A DNA stretch of 10,946 bases from positions 1 through 10,946 of the forward strand of contig DNUI01000275.1 of NCBI GenBank assembly GCA_003508565.1, in the 5' to 3' direction. The notes below the pieces were generated by a model. The model did not search any database and was not told the DNA's origin. It saw only the letters and a list, made by a program, of their open reading frames with translations. The position numbers were made by a program, and so were the translations under genes. Positions 1 to 7,461 of this stretch are shown here, piece by piece (positions within the stretch are counted from its first letter, which is position 1; each line of letters begins with the position of its first letter). Source of the stretch: Syntrophaceae bacterium. GTDB lineage: Bacteria > Desulfobacterota > Syntrophia > Syntrophales > UBA2185.

Positions 1-993
1 ATTGACAGAATTTTTATTTCTCCGGGTCCTGTCTATGAACCACACCTTTCTGAGAATGACTATTTATGGGCTAGAGCATATCATGCCGCGGGTATAGGCA
101 AAGAAGATATAGTTCTCAATGCCTTTTCCTATCACATGGTGGCCGCAGGATTAACATTTCACGGCGGTTTACGGCGTGTTGGCGCAACGGTTATACCATC
201 AGGGACTTCAAGCTCACAGCAGCAGGTACAATTGATCCGCGATCTTAATGTCACAGCCTATACCGGTACTCCCAGCTTCTTAATGGCCATAATACAAAAA
301 GCGGAAGAATTGGGGTACGATTTTAAAAGTGATTTTAGGATGAGGCGTGCATGCTTTGCCGCGGAACCGCTTCAACCGTCCCTGCGAAAAAGATTCGAGA
401 AGGAGTTTGGCATCGATACATATCAGATGTACGGCGCAACTGAAGTCGGTGACGTAGCATACGAGTGTTCCGAAAAGCAAGGATGGCATATATGTGAGGA
501 GGTTCTTGTAGAAATCGTTGACCCGGAAACGGGCAAGAAATTACCAAAAGGATGTTTGGGCGAGGTAGTAGTTACACGGTTCAACAGTATCTTCTTTCTC
601 TTCAGGTTTGGAACCGGTGATCTTTCTAAAATTACAGAATCTCCTTGCCCATGCGGCAGGACATCATACCGCTTAAATGGCATCGAGGGAAGGGTGGGAG
701 ATGCGCTAAAAGTGAGGGGGCTTTTCATTGCACCGAGTCAGCTTAAGAAAATTCAGGAAATCTTTAAAGATGTAAAAATTCAGTTGATTGTCGCAAGAAT
801 TTCACATGAAGATATATTAACGATCAGATTGGAACCGAAAGAGGCTTCAATAAATACTATACCCATTGAAGAAAAGTTCAGAACTGTTTTTAAAGATATA
901 TGTACAGTCAAGATTGATCGTATGGAACACGTTCAACACGGTACGTTGAAAGAAGATGACAGATTGATGATTGATGAACGAACATGGAAATAG
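1..993 (+). CDS. Phenylacetate-CoA-ligase-like (PaaK-family) adenylate-forming enzyme, 5' end outside the window
   Basis: The frame is open from base 1 to a TAG at 991-993, giving 330 residues; about 100 N-terminal residues of a roughly 430-residue family member are probably missing. ATG 136 is internal: the codons before it read as normal family sequence. Enzymes of this family activate a carboxylate as an acyl-AMP and transfer it to CoA in the cytosol. Visible signatures, numbered from the first codon, are the adenylate motif YGATE (144-148), GTGD (204-207), the Cys-rich CPCGR (216-220) and the hinge-like GRVGDALKVRG (230-240), followed by a small C-terminal domain. The substrate cannot be read from sequence; phenylacetate itself is not assured, because the segment FHGGLRRVGATVIPSG differs from the PaaK form I recall. 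The C-terminal catalytic-lysine region is short (GTLKEDDR), with Lys317 the likely remnant. It converges on recJ with an 18-bp gap. The family is fairly sure, the substrate unknown. Confidence 0.85.
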   Translation: MDRIFISPGPVYEPHLSENDYLWARAYHAAGIGKEDIVLNAFSYHMVAAGLTFHGGLRRVGATVIPSGTSSSQQQVQLIRDLNVTAYTGTPSFLMAIIQKAEELGYDFKSDFRMRRACFAAEPLQPSLRKRFEKEFGIDTYQMYGATEVGDVAYECSEKQGWHICEEVLVEIVDPETGKKLPKGCLGEVVVTRFNSIFFLFRFGTGDLSKITESPCPCGRTSYRLNGIEGRVGDALKVRGLFIAPSQLKKIQEIFKDVKIQLIVARISHEDILTIRLEPKEASINTIPIEEKFRTVFKDICTVKIDRMEHVQHGTLKEDDRLMIDERTWK

Positions 994-1011
994 ATTAATG
1001 TAATTGAGGTC

Positions 1012-2754
1012 TTAACAGTTGAAGGTAGGAAAAGAGATATCTTTCATCTTAAGCTGGATGTCAGAAGCTCCATTCCAGATATTGATGTGAGGCGTAAAGG
1101 CAATATCAAGAGACGGTTCAGACAGAAAATGAATAAGATGGCCTTTATTGAACCAAATTGAACTGTATGAGACACCGCTTCCGCTCACGCGCATGCGTAA
1201 GTGATTATTGCCCACCACCGACTGGGAGGAGACATTGATATTTCTTACACATAAAACCGGCTCAGGATTACCGCTTCCGAAGGGTGCGAGCATGCCGATC
1301 TCTGATATAAGGTCATAACTTATATCGTTAAGATCACACATAGCGTCAATATTTGTCTGAGAAACAAAATCAGAAATGTTAACTTTTTTACTTATAATAT
1401 CTTCAAGCATTCGGGCGAATATTTTTATATTTTCTTCTTTGATAGAAATACCGGCTGCGTAACGGTGTCCTCCATAAGATAAGAGCAGCGAGTCGCATTC
1501 TTTCAATCCTTTATAAATATTAAAATCGGCAATGCTTCTTCCGGAACCTTTGCCGACTCCATCCTTAAGGCTGATCAGAATAGTTGGTCTGTAATATCGA
1601 TCTACAAGCTTCGACGCTACAATGCCAATTACCCCCGGATGCCATTTATATGACGCAAACACTAGGGATTTCACTTTATCCGTATCAGTTGTTTTTTCTA
1701 TTTCCTCGAGTATTTCATTAAGAATATCCCTTTCCATTGTCTGTCGTTTGCGATTATAGAGTTCCAGGTTATATGCGATCCGTCTGGCTTCTTCAATATC
1801 ATCAGTTAAGAGAAGTTGAACTGCTTCGCTCGCCGATGCAATGCGTCCTGCGGCATTTATCCTTGGAATCAAGCAGAAAGAAGCTTTTCCAGTATCGATA
1901 ACCTGACTGTCTATACCACAAATTTCCATTAAGGCCCGCAACCCTACTCTTCTGCCTTCTGTGATCAGATCGAGGCCGATCTTTGTAAATATCCTGTTCT
2001 CGTTGATAAGGGGGCAAATATCTCCGATGGTTCCGAGAGCAACAAGGTCTAAATATTCTCTAAGATTCGGGTATTTTCGACTTTCCCAGAAGCCGTCTTT
2101 CCGTAGCTTTCCCCTCAGTGCAATAAGAAAATTAAAAACAATTCCTACGGCAGCAAGATCCTTAAAGGGGAATGTACAATCCTTACGGTTCTGATTGATT
2201 ATCGCAACTGCCTCAGGAAGAATACCGGGAACTTCATGATGATCTAAGATAATAGTGTCTATGCCGAGTGCTCGGGCATATGATATATGTTCATGATCAG
2301 AGATACCGCAATCTACGGTAACGATGAGCTTAACATTGTCAGCCTTCATTTTATCAATCGAGGGTTTGTTCAGACCATAGCCCTCTTTAATACGATCCGG
2401 TATATAGTATGATACACTATGGTTAATTTCCATGAGAAATTTTAGAAGGACAACAACCGAAGTCACGCCATCGGCGTCATAATCTCCATAAATTACTGTC
2501 TTTTCGTGATTATAAATTGCCCCGGTTAATCGTTGAACGCCCTTTTGCATATCTTTCATTAAAAGGGGATTGTGCAGATCATTCAAGGAGGGCGATAGGT
2601 ATCTATTCGCATCCTCAGTGTTCAGAATATGGCGGCTTGTTAAAATACGCGATATGATATGGTGAACCTGAAGCTCTTTCGCCAACAAATCTTCAACATC
2701 TCTGTTGCCTTTCGATATCTTCCATTGTGTAGTCGGTAATCTTAATGTTTTCAT
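1012..2754 (-). CDS. recJ: Single-stranded-DNA-specific 5'-3' exonuclease RecJ
   Basis: RecJ degrades single-stranded DNA 5' to 3' in RecF-pathway recombination, mismatch repair and base-excision repair, using divalent metal ions. The 580 residues match the usual length (about 560-580). The DHH core shows DYDADG (91-96), VDCG (147-150) and DHH (171-173), which supply the metal-binding aspartates and histidines. It continues with PRINAAGR (297-304), WHPGVIGIVASK (371-382), GKGSGRS (401-407) and the DHHA1 signature GGHRYAAG (428-435), then PFGSGNPEP (491-499) of the C-terminal OB-fold region. All key residues are present and the frame is unbroken. The ATG at 2754 gives a normal N-terminus, although the Shine-Dalgarno is weak. 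A good sigma70-type promoter lies about 65 bp upstream, so recJ is probably transcribed separately from rpmB, the next gene upstream on the same strand. The identification is secure. Confidence 0.97.
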   Translation of the reverse strand: MKTLRLPTTQWKISKGNRDVEDLLAKELQVHHIISRILTSRHILNTEDANRYLSPSLNDLHNPLLMKDMQKGVQRLTGAIYNHEKTVIYGDYDADGVTSVVVLLKFLMEINHSVSYYIPDRIKEGYGLNKPSIDKMKADNVKLIVTVDCGISDHEHISYARALGIDTIILDHHEVPGILPEAVAIINQNRKDCTFPFKDLAAVGIVFNFLIALRGKLRKDGFWESRKYPNLREYLDLVALGTIGDICPLINENRIFTKIGLDLITEGRRVGLRALMEICGIDSQVIDTGKASFCLIPRINAAGRIASASEAVQLLLTDDIEEARRIAYNLELYNRKRQTMERDILNEILEEIEKTTDTDKVKSLVFASYKWHPGVIGIVASKLVDRYYRPTILISLKDGVGKGSGRSIADFNIYKGLKECDSLLLSYGGHRYAAGISIKEENIKIFARMLEDIISKKVNISDFVSQTNIDAMCDLNDISYDLISEIGMLAPFGSGNPEPVLCVRNINVSSQSVVGNNHLRMRVSGSGVSYSSIWFNKGHLIHFLSEPSLDIAFTPHINIWNGASDIQLKMKDISFPTFNC

Positions 2755-2818
2755 GGTTGACCAGGTTTCAACTCATTGGGGAATGTCATTACAAAATTTC
2801 TTTACCCTAATTGATACA

Positions 2819-2846
2819 ATAATAACAGTGTGTGAGGTTATGTCAA
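2819..2846 (-). promoter_or_regulatory. Probable sigma70-type promoter of recJ
   Basis: Read on the minus strand there is a perfect -35 hexamer TTGACA (2846-2841), a 16-bp spacer, and a -10 hexamer TATTAT (2824-2819; 5 of 6 consensus). Transcription would start near 2812 and leave a leader of about 58 nt before the recJ ATG at 2754. An imperfect palindrome, TAACT-gtat-AGTTA (2858-2871), sits just upstream of the -35 box and could be an operator, but nothing identifies a regulator. Confidence 0.6.
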
Positions 2847-2875
2847 GAAAAGAATGATAACTGTATAGTTAAGAC

Positions 2876-2921
2876 TTTCTTAGTATTTGGCAAATTGATT
2901 ATGTGTAGTATAGCTAAGAAA
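2876..2921. repeat. Inverted repeat with 8-bp perfect arms between recJ and rpmB
   Basis: TTTCTTAG (2876-2883) and CTAAGAAA (2914-2921) are exact reverse complements separated by 30 bp. The arms lie upstream of the recJ promoter and downstream of the probable rpmB terminator. The wide AT-rich spacing fits a chance match or a looped regulatory site better than a terminator. Function unknown. Confidence 0.35.
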
Positions 2922-2950
2922 TTGACAAAGGGTGGATCACATCTTGAATG

Positions 2951-2982
2951 AAAAGGGGAAATGTGCATATTCACTCTTCCCC
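2951..2982 (-). terminator. Probable rho-independent terminator of rpmB
   Basis: On the minus strand, GGGGAA (2982-2977) pairs with TTCCCC (2960-2955). The stem continues inside a 2x2 internal loop as GTG/CAC with a 6-nt apical loop, and is followed directly by TTTT. It begins 58 nt after the rpmB stop codon and precedes the recJ promoter, so it probably separates the two transcription units. The T-run is short and the stem interrupted, hence moderate confidence. Confidence 0.5.
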
Positions 2983-3040
2983 ATAATGTATAACGATACA
3001 ATTTTACGTTAGGCAAAGGCAAGCTATTAACAGCAATTAA

Positions 3041-3238
3041 TTATAGCGCCTTCTTAACAAAACCAGAACGAATACATCTTGTACACACTCTTGTACGTTT
3101 TACCGCTCCCGTTTTTTCATCCACACAGCGAAGTTTCTGCAGGTTAGGATACCATGTTCTCTTCGTCTTGTTATTTGCATGGCTCACATTATGGCCGACA
3201 ACAGGCTTTTTGCCGCATACATCACAGATTCTTGACAT
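3041..3238 (-). CDS. rpmB: 50S ribosomal protein L28 (bL28), zinc-ribbon form
   Basis: L28 is a small basic protein of the large ribosomal subunit. The 65 residues begin MSRICDVCGKKP and end CTRCIRSGFVKKAL. The two CxxC pairs (C5/C8 and C52/C55) mark the zinc-binding (C+) form, and the central VSHANNKTKRTWYPNLQ is typical of bL28. The open frame extends 36 codons further upstream to 3346, but that stretch is unlike L28; the ATG at 3238 has AGGAG seven bases before it and gives the correct N-terminus. The gene stands alone: recJ lies downstream beyond a probable terminator, and a phosphofructokinase gene is divergent upstream. rpmG, the frequent partner of rpmB in many bacteria, is not adjacent. 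The identification is secure. Confidence 0.97.
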   Translation of the reverse strand: MSRICDVCGKKPVVGHNVSHANNKTKRTWYPNLQKLRCVDEKTGAVKRTRVCTRCIRSGFVKKAL

Positions 3239-3245
3239 ATTCAAT

Positions 3246-3250
3246 CTCCT
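3246..3250 (-). promoter_or_regulatory. Shine-Dalgarno site that fixes the rpmB start
   Basis: The minus-strand AGGAG ends seven bases before the ATG at 3238. No comparable site precedes the upstream in-frame ATG codons, so it supports the 65-residue L28 over the 101-residue reading. Confidence 0.8.
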
Positions 3251-3374
3251 ATGGATAATAAGGTGCATCAAGTAAAACATCATGGTGAATTTTGCAAGTG
3301 TTTTTTTGGGCAGTTGTAAAGAAGCGTATACTACATGGCTCATCAAGTATAAACGCTATCAGTGAAACTTAATA

Positions 3375-3403
3375 TTGATATTTTTATATATTAAGAATAT
3401 TCT
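3375..3403 (+). promoter_or_regulatory. Probable sigma70-type promoter of the PPi-type phosphofructokinase gene
   Basis: TTGATA (3375-3380, 5 of 6 consensus) and TATTCT (3398-3403, 4 of 6) are separated by an optimal 17 bp. The start would lie near 3410, leaving a leader of about 70 nt before ATG 3479. The -10 box is inside a perfect 14-bp palindrome (3392-3405), suggesting repressor control. Confidence 0.55.
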
Positions 3404-3405
3404 TA
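3392..3405. promoter_or_regulatory. Perfect 14-bp palindrome overlapping the pfk -10 box, possible operator
   Basis: The 14 bases read TAAGAATATTCTTA on both strands. The palindrome covers the -10 hexamer of the forward promoter, and a TTGACA on the opposite strand lies close by (3425-3420). A dimeric regulator bound here would block the phosphofructokinase promoter. No regulator gene lies next to it, and such an AT-rich palindrome can occur by chance. Confidence 0.4.
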
Positions 3406-3478
3406 CTGTAACGAAATAGTGTCAAACAAATTCCAAATATAAATATTCATACTTCTTAATTTTCATTGGAGGCTGAAA

Positions 3479-4585
3479 ATGATGCATCTAAAGATAGCTA
3501 TCTTAACGGGAGGAGGAGATTGTCCCGGTTTGAATGGTGCGATCAAATGGGTTACTAAAAGCGCTCTTGATCCGAAACTTGCTGAGAAGCGTTCCGTTTC
3601 CTTTGAGGTTGTAGGTATTGCAGAGGGATGGAAGGGATTAATAGAAATTAATCCGGATGATTCGAAAAGCTGTGATCGATATGTCAAGCATCTCGATGAA
3701 GAAATAGTACGCACGTGGGACCGCTATGGTGGAACAAACTTAGGGACATCACGGACAAACCCGTTTAATCCAAAAAATGATCGTTCGGAGATCCTTATTG
3801 AAAATGTTAAGAAGCTTGGCATTGATGTTCTTGTTGTCCTTGGTGGTGAAGATACCCTAGGGGTTGCATACAGATTACATAAGTTAGGTATAAAGACGGT
3901 GGGCATTCCCAAAACGATTGACAATGACCTCACGGGAACCGAATATTCTCTTGGTTTTGATACAGCGGTGAATGTTATAATGGAGGAAATAGACCGGTTG
4001 AGAACAACTGCGGGTTCTCACAGCCGCATTTTTGTTGTTGAAACGATGGGCCGACATGCAGGCTGGCTTGCTCTCCATGGGGGAGAATGTAGCGGTGCAT
4101 ATATAATTTTGATACCAGAGTACGCTTTTGACATTGATGTGGTGTGTGATCTTCTTCGCGAAAGAAAGGGCCGGGAGATACACTATTCAATAATTGTGGT
4201 CTCGGAAGGAGCGAAACTCTTGGGGAAAAATGAATTCCTGAGGGATAATAAAATTGATGATTTTGGACATCCCACTCTTGGGGGTTTAGCGAGTTTTGTG
4301 GCAAATGAAATTGAAAAGAGAACTGGCTTCGAGGCACGATCTCTTGTATTGAGTCATTTACAGCGTGGAGGGACGCCATCCGCACATGACCGTCTGATGG
4401 CCAGATGGTTTGGTATTGCCGCCGTAGACATGATTATCAATGAAGACTTCGGGCGCATGGTGAGCCTTGTGCGGGGTGAAATCACTAGTGTGCCAATGAA
4501 AGAAATCATCAACAAGCTAAAGCTGGTGGATGTGGATAAATATTATGACATTGAACGGTATAACGGCCGCAGATCGATAATGTAG
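3479..4585 (+). CDS. pfp: 6-phosphofructokinase, probably pyrophosphate-dependent (mixed-substrate PFK group III type)
   Basis: PfkA-superfamily enzymes phosphorylate fructose 6-phosphate to fructose 1,6-bisphosphate in the cytosol. The 368 residues show the donor-site loop GGGDCPGLNGA (11-21), GGEDT (122-126), PKTIDND with catalytic D148 and D150 (144-150), METMGRHAGW-like ETMGRHAGW (188-196), PEY (213-215) and LSHLQRGG (291-298). Asp125 replaces the Gly at E. coli position 104 and Lys145 replaces Gly124; in this family both substitutions favour PPi over ATP, so a reversible PPi-dependent enzyme is inferred. The GGEDTLGVA block is the form I recall from actinobacterial group III PFKs such as the Amycolatopsis PPi enzyme. 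GGAGG six bases before ATG 3479 selects the first of two adjacent ATG codons. The gene is divergent from rpmB and converges on a second PFK gene. The family is secure; donor choice is inferred from residues. Confidence 0.93.
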   Translation: MMHLKIAILTGGGDCPGLNGAIKWVTKSALDPKLAEKRSVSFEVVGIAEGWKGLIEINPDDSKSCDRYVKHLDEEIVRTWDRYGGTNLGTSRTNPFNPKNDRSEILIENVKKLGIDVLVVLGGEDTLGVAYRLHKLGIKTVGIPKTIDNDLTGTEYSLGFDTAVNVIMEEIDRLRTTAGSHSRIFVVETMGRHAGWLALHGGECSGAYIILIPEYAFDIDVVCDLLRERKGREIHYSIIVVSEGAKLLGKNEFLRDNKIDDFGHPTLGGLASFVANEIEKRTGFEARSLVLSHLQRGGTPSAHDRLMARWFGIAAVDMIINEDFGRMVSLVRGEITSVPMKEIINKLKLVDVDKYYDIERYNGRRSIM

Positions 4586-4638
4586 TTGGTTGAACGCAAC
4601 ATCAGCTATCTTTGTCAATATTCAGACAACATCACTGA

Positions 4639-5946
4639 TTAATTTTTCATAGATGGCGGCTGTCCTGTTGTTTCAAGCACGCGCATCCAAATATTCCCTT
4701 CAGGATTGACTTTCGATCCTGAAGAAACCATCCGGAAGGGAAGGTGCACATATTCGTCCTTTATTAGACCGACCAGCATGCTGGTTTTTCCTGCCATACC
4801 CGCATGAACTGCATATTGACCAAGCGCTCCGCAATAAATACTATCGCTTGCATTGGCGGGTACACTGCGGATTATGTAACTGGGATCTATATACTTGAGA
4901 TTAATCTCCATTCCTTTTTTGTTAAAGTACTCTTCAATATGCATTTTTAAAAACGTTCCTATGTCTAACAGCTTAATATTCCCCGATGCGTCCCTTTCTA
5001 TATATTCGTTATCTTTACGAATAATGTCCTGGCCTGCACCTTCCGCGACGAGTATCACACAATGACCACTCTTGTGAAGGCGTTTTTCGAGAGATTTGAG
5101 AAAACCTCTTTCGCCCTCCAAATCAAATTGCACTTCCGGTATCAATGCGAAATTGACATCTCCCTGTGCAAGGGCAGCACCCGCAGCAATGTGCCCTGAC
5201 AGACGTCCCATAATTTTAACCAAGCCAATACCCATGGGAGCACCTTTCGCCTCTACATGTGAACATTGAATAACCTTTACAGCCTCCGAGATTGCGGTAT
5301 CAAAACCAAACGTTTTCTGAATAAGGGTAAGATCGTTGTCTATGGTCTTTGGTATACCTATCACACTGATATTGAGGTTTCTTTTTGTGATCTCTTCAGC
5401 GATAAAACGAGCTCCTCTCATGGTACCATCCCCGCCTATGCAGAAAAGTACATCAACATTCATGCGCTTTAGAGTAGTTACCATTTCAGCAGGTTCCTGC
5501 ATGCCCCGTGAAGAAGAAAGAATGCTTCCTCCGGATGCATGGATATCTTTCACAATGTCTGGTGTCAGTTCCATAGCCTGATGACCGTATTTTGGTATTA
5601 AACCCTGAAATCCATATTTAATTCCTACCGCATTTTTCACACCATACCGGTAAAAGAGTTCCATGATAATTGCTCTGATAACATCATTAATGCCAGGGCA
5701 AAGACCACCACAGGTGACAATTGCGGCCTTTGTCTGGACTGGATCGAAAAATATTTTTTCCCTTGGACCTGCTACTTCCAAAGATAGCGGTACTCCATCC
5801 GGTGTCGTCAAATCTTTATAGTGCTCAAGATATATATTGTAAAGTACGCGCTTAGTGTCTGATGTATAATAGGAAACATGTACCGGGGAAGGCATCGTTC
5901 TCTCCCCCAGATCTTGAATAGTAAAATCAAATTTTTCTTTATCCAT
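4639..5946 (-). CDS. pfkA: 6-phosphofructokinase, probably ATP-dependent (long plant/trypanosome-like clade)
   Basis: A second PfkA-superfamily protein, 435 residues, with about 75 extra N-terminal residues before the donor loop TCGGLCPGIND (78-88), as in the long PFKs of plants and trypanosomatids. Other signatures are GGSILSSSRG (139-148), GGDGT (171-175), PKTIDND with D203 and D205 (199-205), KIMGRLSG (244-251), PE (270-271) and KYIDPSYIIRSVPANASD (351-368). Gly174 at the E. coli 104 position indicates ATP as donor. Lys200 in PKTIDND is usual for PPi enzymes but also occurs in ATP-dependent trypanosomatid PFKs, so ATP is likely but not certain. The stop codon of the upstream FAD oxidoreductase lies six bases before this ATG and the G-rich Shine-Dalgarno sits inside that gene's last codons, indicating translational coupling. 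The 53-bp convergent gap to the PPi-type PFK shows no clear terminator. Confidence 0.93.
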   Translation of the reverse strand: MDKEKFDFTIQDLGERTMPSPVHVSYYTSDTKRVLYNIYLEHYKDLTTPDGVPLSLEVAGPREKIFFDPVQTKAAIVTCGGLCPGINDVIRAIIMELFYRYGVKNAVGIKYGFQGLIPKYGHQAMELTPDIVKDIHASGGSILSSSRGMQEPAEMVTTLKRMNVDVLFCIGGDGTMRGARFIAEEITKRNLNISVIGIPKTIDNDLTLIQKTFGFDTAISEAVKVIQCSHVEAKGAPMGIGLVKIMGRLSGHIAAGAALAQGDVNFALIPEVQFDLEGERGFLKSLEKRLHKSGHCVILVAEGAGQDIIRKDNEYIERDASGNIKLLDIGTFLKMHIEEYFNKKGMEINLKYIDPSYIIRSVPANASDSIYCGALGQYAVHAGMAGKTSMLVGLIKDEYVHLPFRMVSSGSKVNPEGNIWMRVLETTGQPPSMKN

Positions 5947-5952
5947 ACCCTT

Positions 5953-7404
5953 TTATCCCCCCTGTTCAATTATTGCGTTTGCCGCATTGACACCAGATAG
6001 TATTTCTCCCTCGAAACCGAGACCCGCCAGCAACATTCCACCTGTTATAAACACATTTCGCCTGGGTGTGCTATGGGACGAATTCATAAGACCGAGAAAA
6101 GAAGCAGTATGCATGCTATACTTCAGGCTTACTAAACCCTGATACTTTCTTGATAGCTCGATAGACTTGTCGACATTGGTGTAATCAAGATTTTCCGTAA
6201 GGAAAGGAAGAAAGTCATGCAGGGATCGAAAAATTGACGTGCTAATATTTTTTAACTCTTCATCACTCAAAGTCATTGGGGATTCTTTTAAAAAAACAGT
6301 CGCACTCAGTGCTCTTTTTCCCAAAGGAGCTCTTTCTATTTCACCACACGCGCTTGATTCCAGGAGCACTATATTATTGTCCATTACTGCATAGCTATCA
6401 TTGCATAAAATGGCAAGGTAGGTTGCCATCTTTTGAGGGATACCTTTTTCATGAATACCCATATGTAAAGAGAATGGGTGGGATAACACTTCAAGTGATT
6501 TTAATTTGCGTTTCAGACGCTGTAACTTATGGTCATTCATCAACAGTGATCCACATTTCTCCCATTTTGTACTTGCGATAAGATATTTTCCTTTAATTGT
6601 TGATAATTTTTCATATGTGTCAATATTAATATTAATTTCTTTATTTATAGACACGTTATTAACAGAACAATTATTTATTAAATGACCTCCAGAATTTATG
6701 AACATCGATCTGAATGACTGCATGAGCAATTCTTTGCCGCGCGAATGATAATACACTCCTTTAAAGGGTAATGATAATGTATATGCTGTTAATATGTTAG
6801 GTTGGATCCGGGAGTTTTGAGAAACTTTTGAGAAGAGGGCAATTTGTGCTACGAGTGCGCTTAATAATGATGAGTTTTTAATTGTTCGAAATGTTTTCGC
6901 GAGACGCAATCTTTCTTTCATGAGGACTGGCATATTTTTAATCAATAACAAGAAATCCTTGTAGTGACAAGGATACAGATTCGGATTATTTTTGATCCAC
7001 AGATTAATGAAATCTTTAATTATCGAAGCTGACCTATAAATCTTGCGAATATCCTCAGCATGACCATGAAACTCTCTCTCCATGTCCATAATAAGTTTTT
7101 CTTCATCATAAAAAAAATCTATTCTGTGATTAGGAAGGATTATTTGGAAAGAGGGATTCAGCAATCGTGGATCATGACTTTCCGGAAATTGAATACCCAA
7201 AAAAGACAAGAGGCGAGAGCATGTCTGTTCGGGACCAAAACCTGTCAAAGGCAATGGATCGATGTGGAAGGTGTAACCTGATTCCGTATAGACACATTGA
7301 TTATCACCTTCGGATAGAAGAACTGTTTTTCCCCCATGATGGGAAATAATTGCTGCTGCAATTAAGGAGCTTAAATCATTACCAATAACAACAGTATCGT
7401 ACAT
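5953..7404 (-). CDS. FAD-dependent oxidoreductase of the phytoene-desaturase (CrtI)-like family, substrate unknown
   Basis: The 483 residues have an N-terminal Rossmann start, YDTVVIGNDLSSLIAAA (2-18), with E32 as probable ribose ligand, and a C-terminal FAD motif NVFITGGMLLAGLGFEGE (450-467) typical of CrtI/amine-oxidase-like flavoproteins. A central YYHSRGKELLMQSF...GG block (218-240) resembles the CrtI substrate-domain entry. Against the usual GxGxxG, the N-terminal loop reads G8-N-D10-L-S-S13, so two of three glycines are replaced; cofactor binding is therefore inferred mainly from overall pattern and the C-terminal motif. No signal peptide or membrane span is evident. There is no carotenoid gene nearby; the only close partner is the downstream phosphofructokinase (6-nt gap). 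The start is placed at 7404 because the first beta strand begins at residue 3, although no good Shine-Dalgarno precedes it. Function unknown. Confidence 0.8.
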   Translation of the reverse strand: MYDTVVIGNDLSSLIAAAIISHHGGKTVLLSEGDNQCVYTESGYTFHIDPLPLTGFGPEQTCSRLLSFLGIQFPESHDPRLLNPSFQIILPNHRIDFFYDEEKLIMDMEREFHGHAEDIRKIYRSASIIKDFINLWIKNNPNLYPCHYKDFLLLIKNMPVLMKERLRLAKTFRTIKNSSLLSALVAQIALFSKVSQNSRIQPNILTAYTLSLPFKGVYYHSRGKELLMQSFRSMFINSGGHLINNCSVNNVSINKEININIDTYEKLSTIKGKYLIASTKWEKCGSLLMNDHKLQRLKRKLKSLEVLSHPFSLHMGIHEKGIPQKMATYLAILCNDSYAVMDNNIVLLESSACGEIERAPLGKRALSATVFLKESPMTLSDEELKNISTSIFRSLHDFLPFLTENLDYTNVDKSIELSRKYQGLVSLKYSMHTASFLGLMNSSHSTPRRNVFITGGMLLAGLGFEGEILSGVNAANAIIEQGG

Positions 7405-7461
7405 GTTCTAAAAATAAATCATGCAATAATATTAGACAATAAGAATTTGATGTACTCATAA

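Noticed and set aside
994..1011. Terminator between the PaaK-like gene and recJ
   Set aside because: The 18-bp convergent gap contains no inverted repeat or T-run.
2922..2949. TTGACA with TTGAAT on the plus strand
   Set aside because: It points into the rpmB terminator and then into rpmB antisense, with no plus-strand gene to serve; probably chance.
3239..3346. N-terminal extension of L28 to 101 residues
   Set aside because: The extra 36 residues do not resemble L28, and a good Shine-Dalgarno marks the ATG at 3238.
3975..4385. 136-codon minus-strand open frame
   Set aside because: Antisense to the PPi-type phosphofructokinase; composition reads as a shadow and no domain is visible.
4586..4638. 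Bidirectional terminator between the two phosphofructokinase genes
   Set aside because: No stem of useful length or T-run was found by eye in the 53-bp gap.
5953..7404. Assignment of the flavoprotein as a carotenoid phytoene desaturase
   Set aside because: The resemblance is at family level only, the GxGxxG loop is degenerate and no carotenoid gene is nearby.
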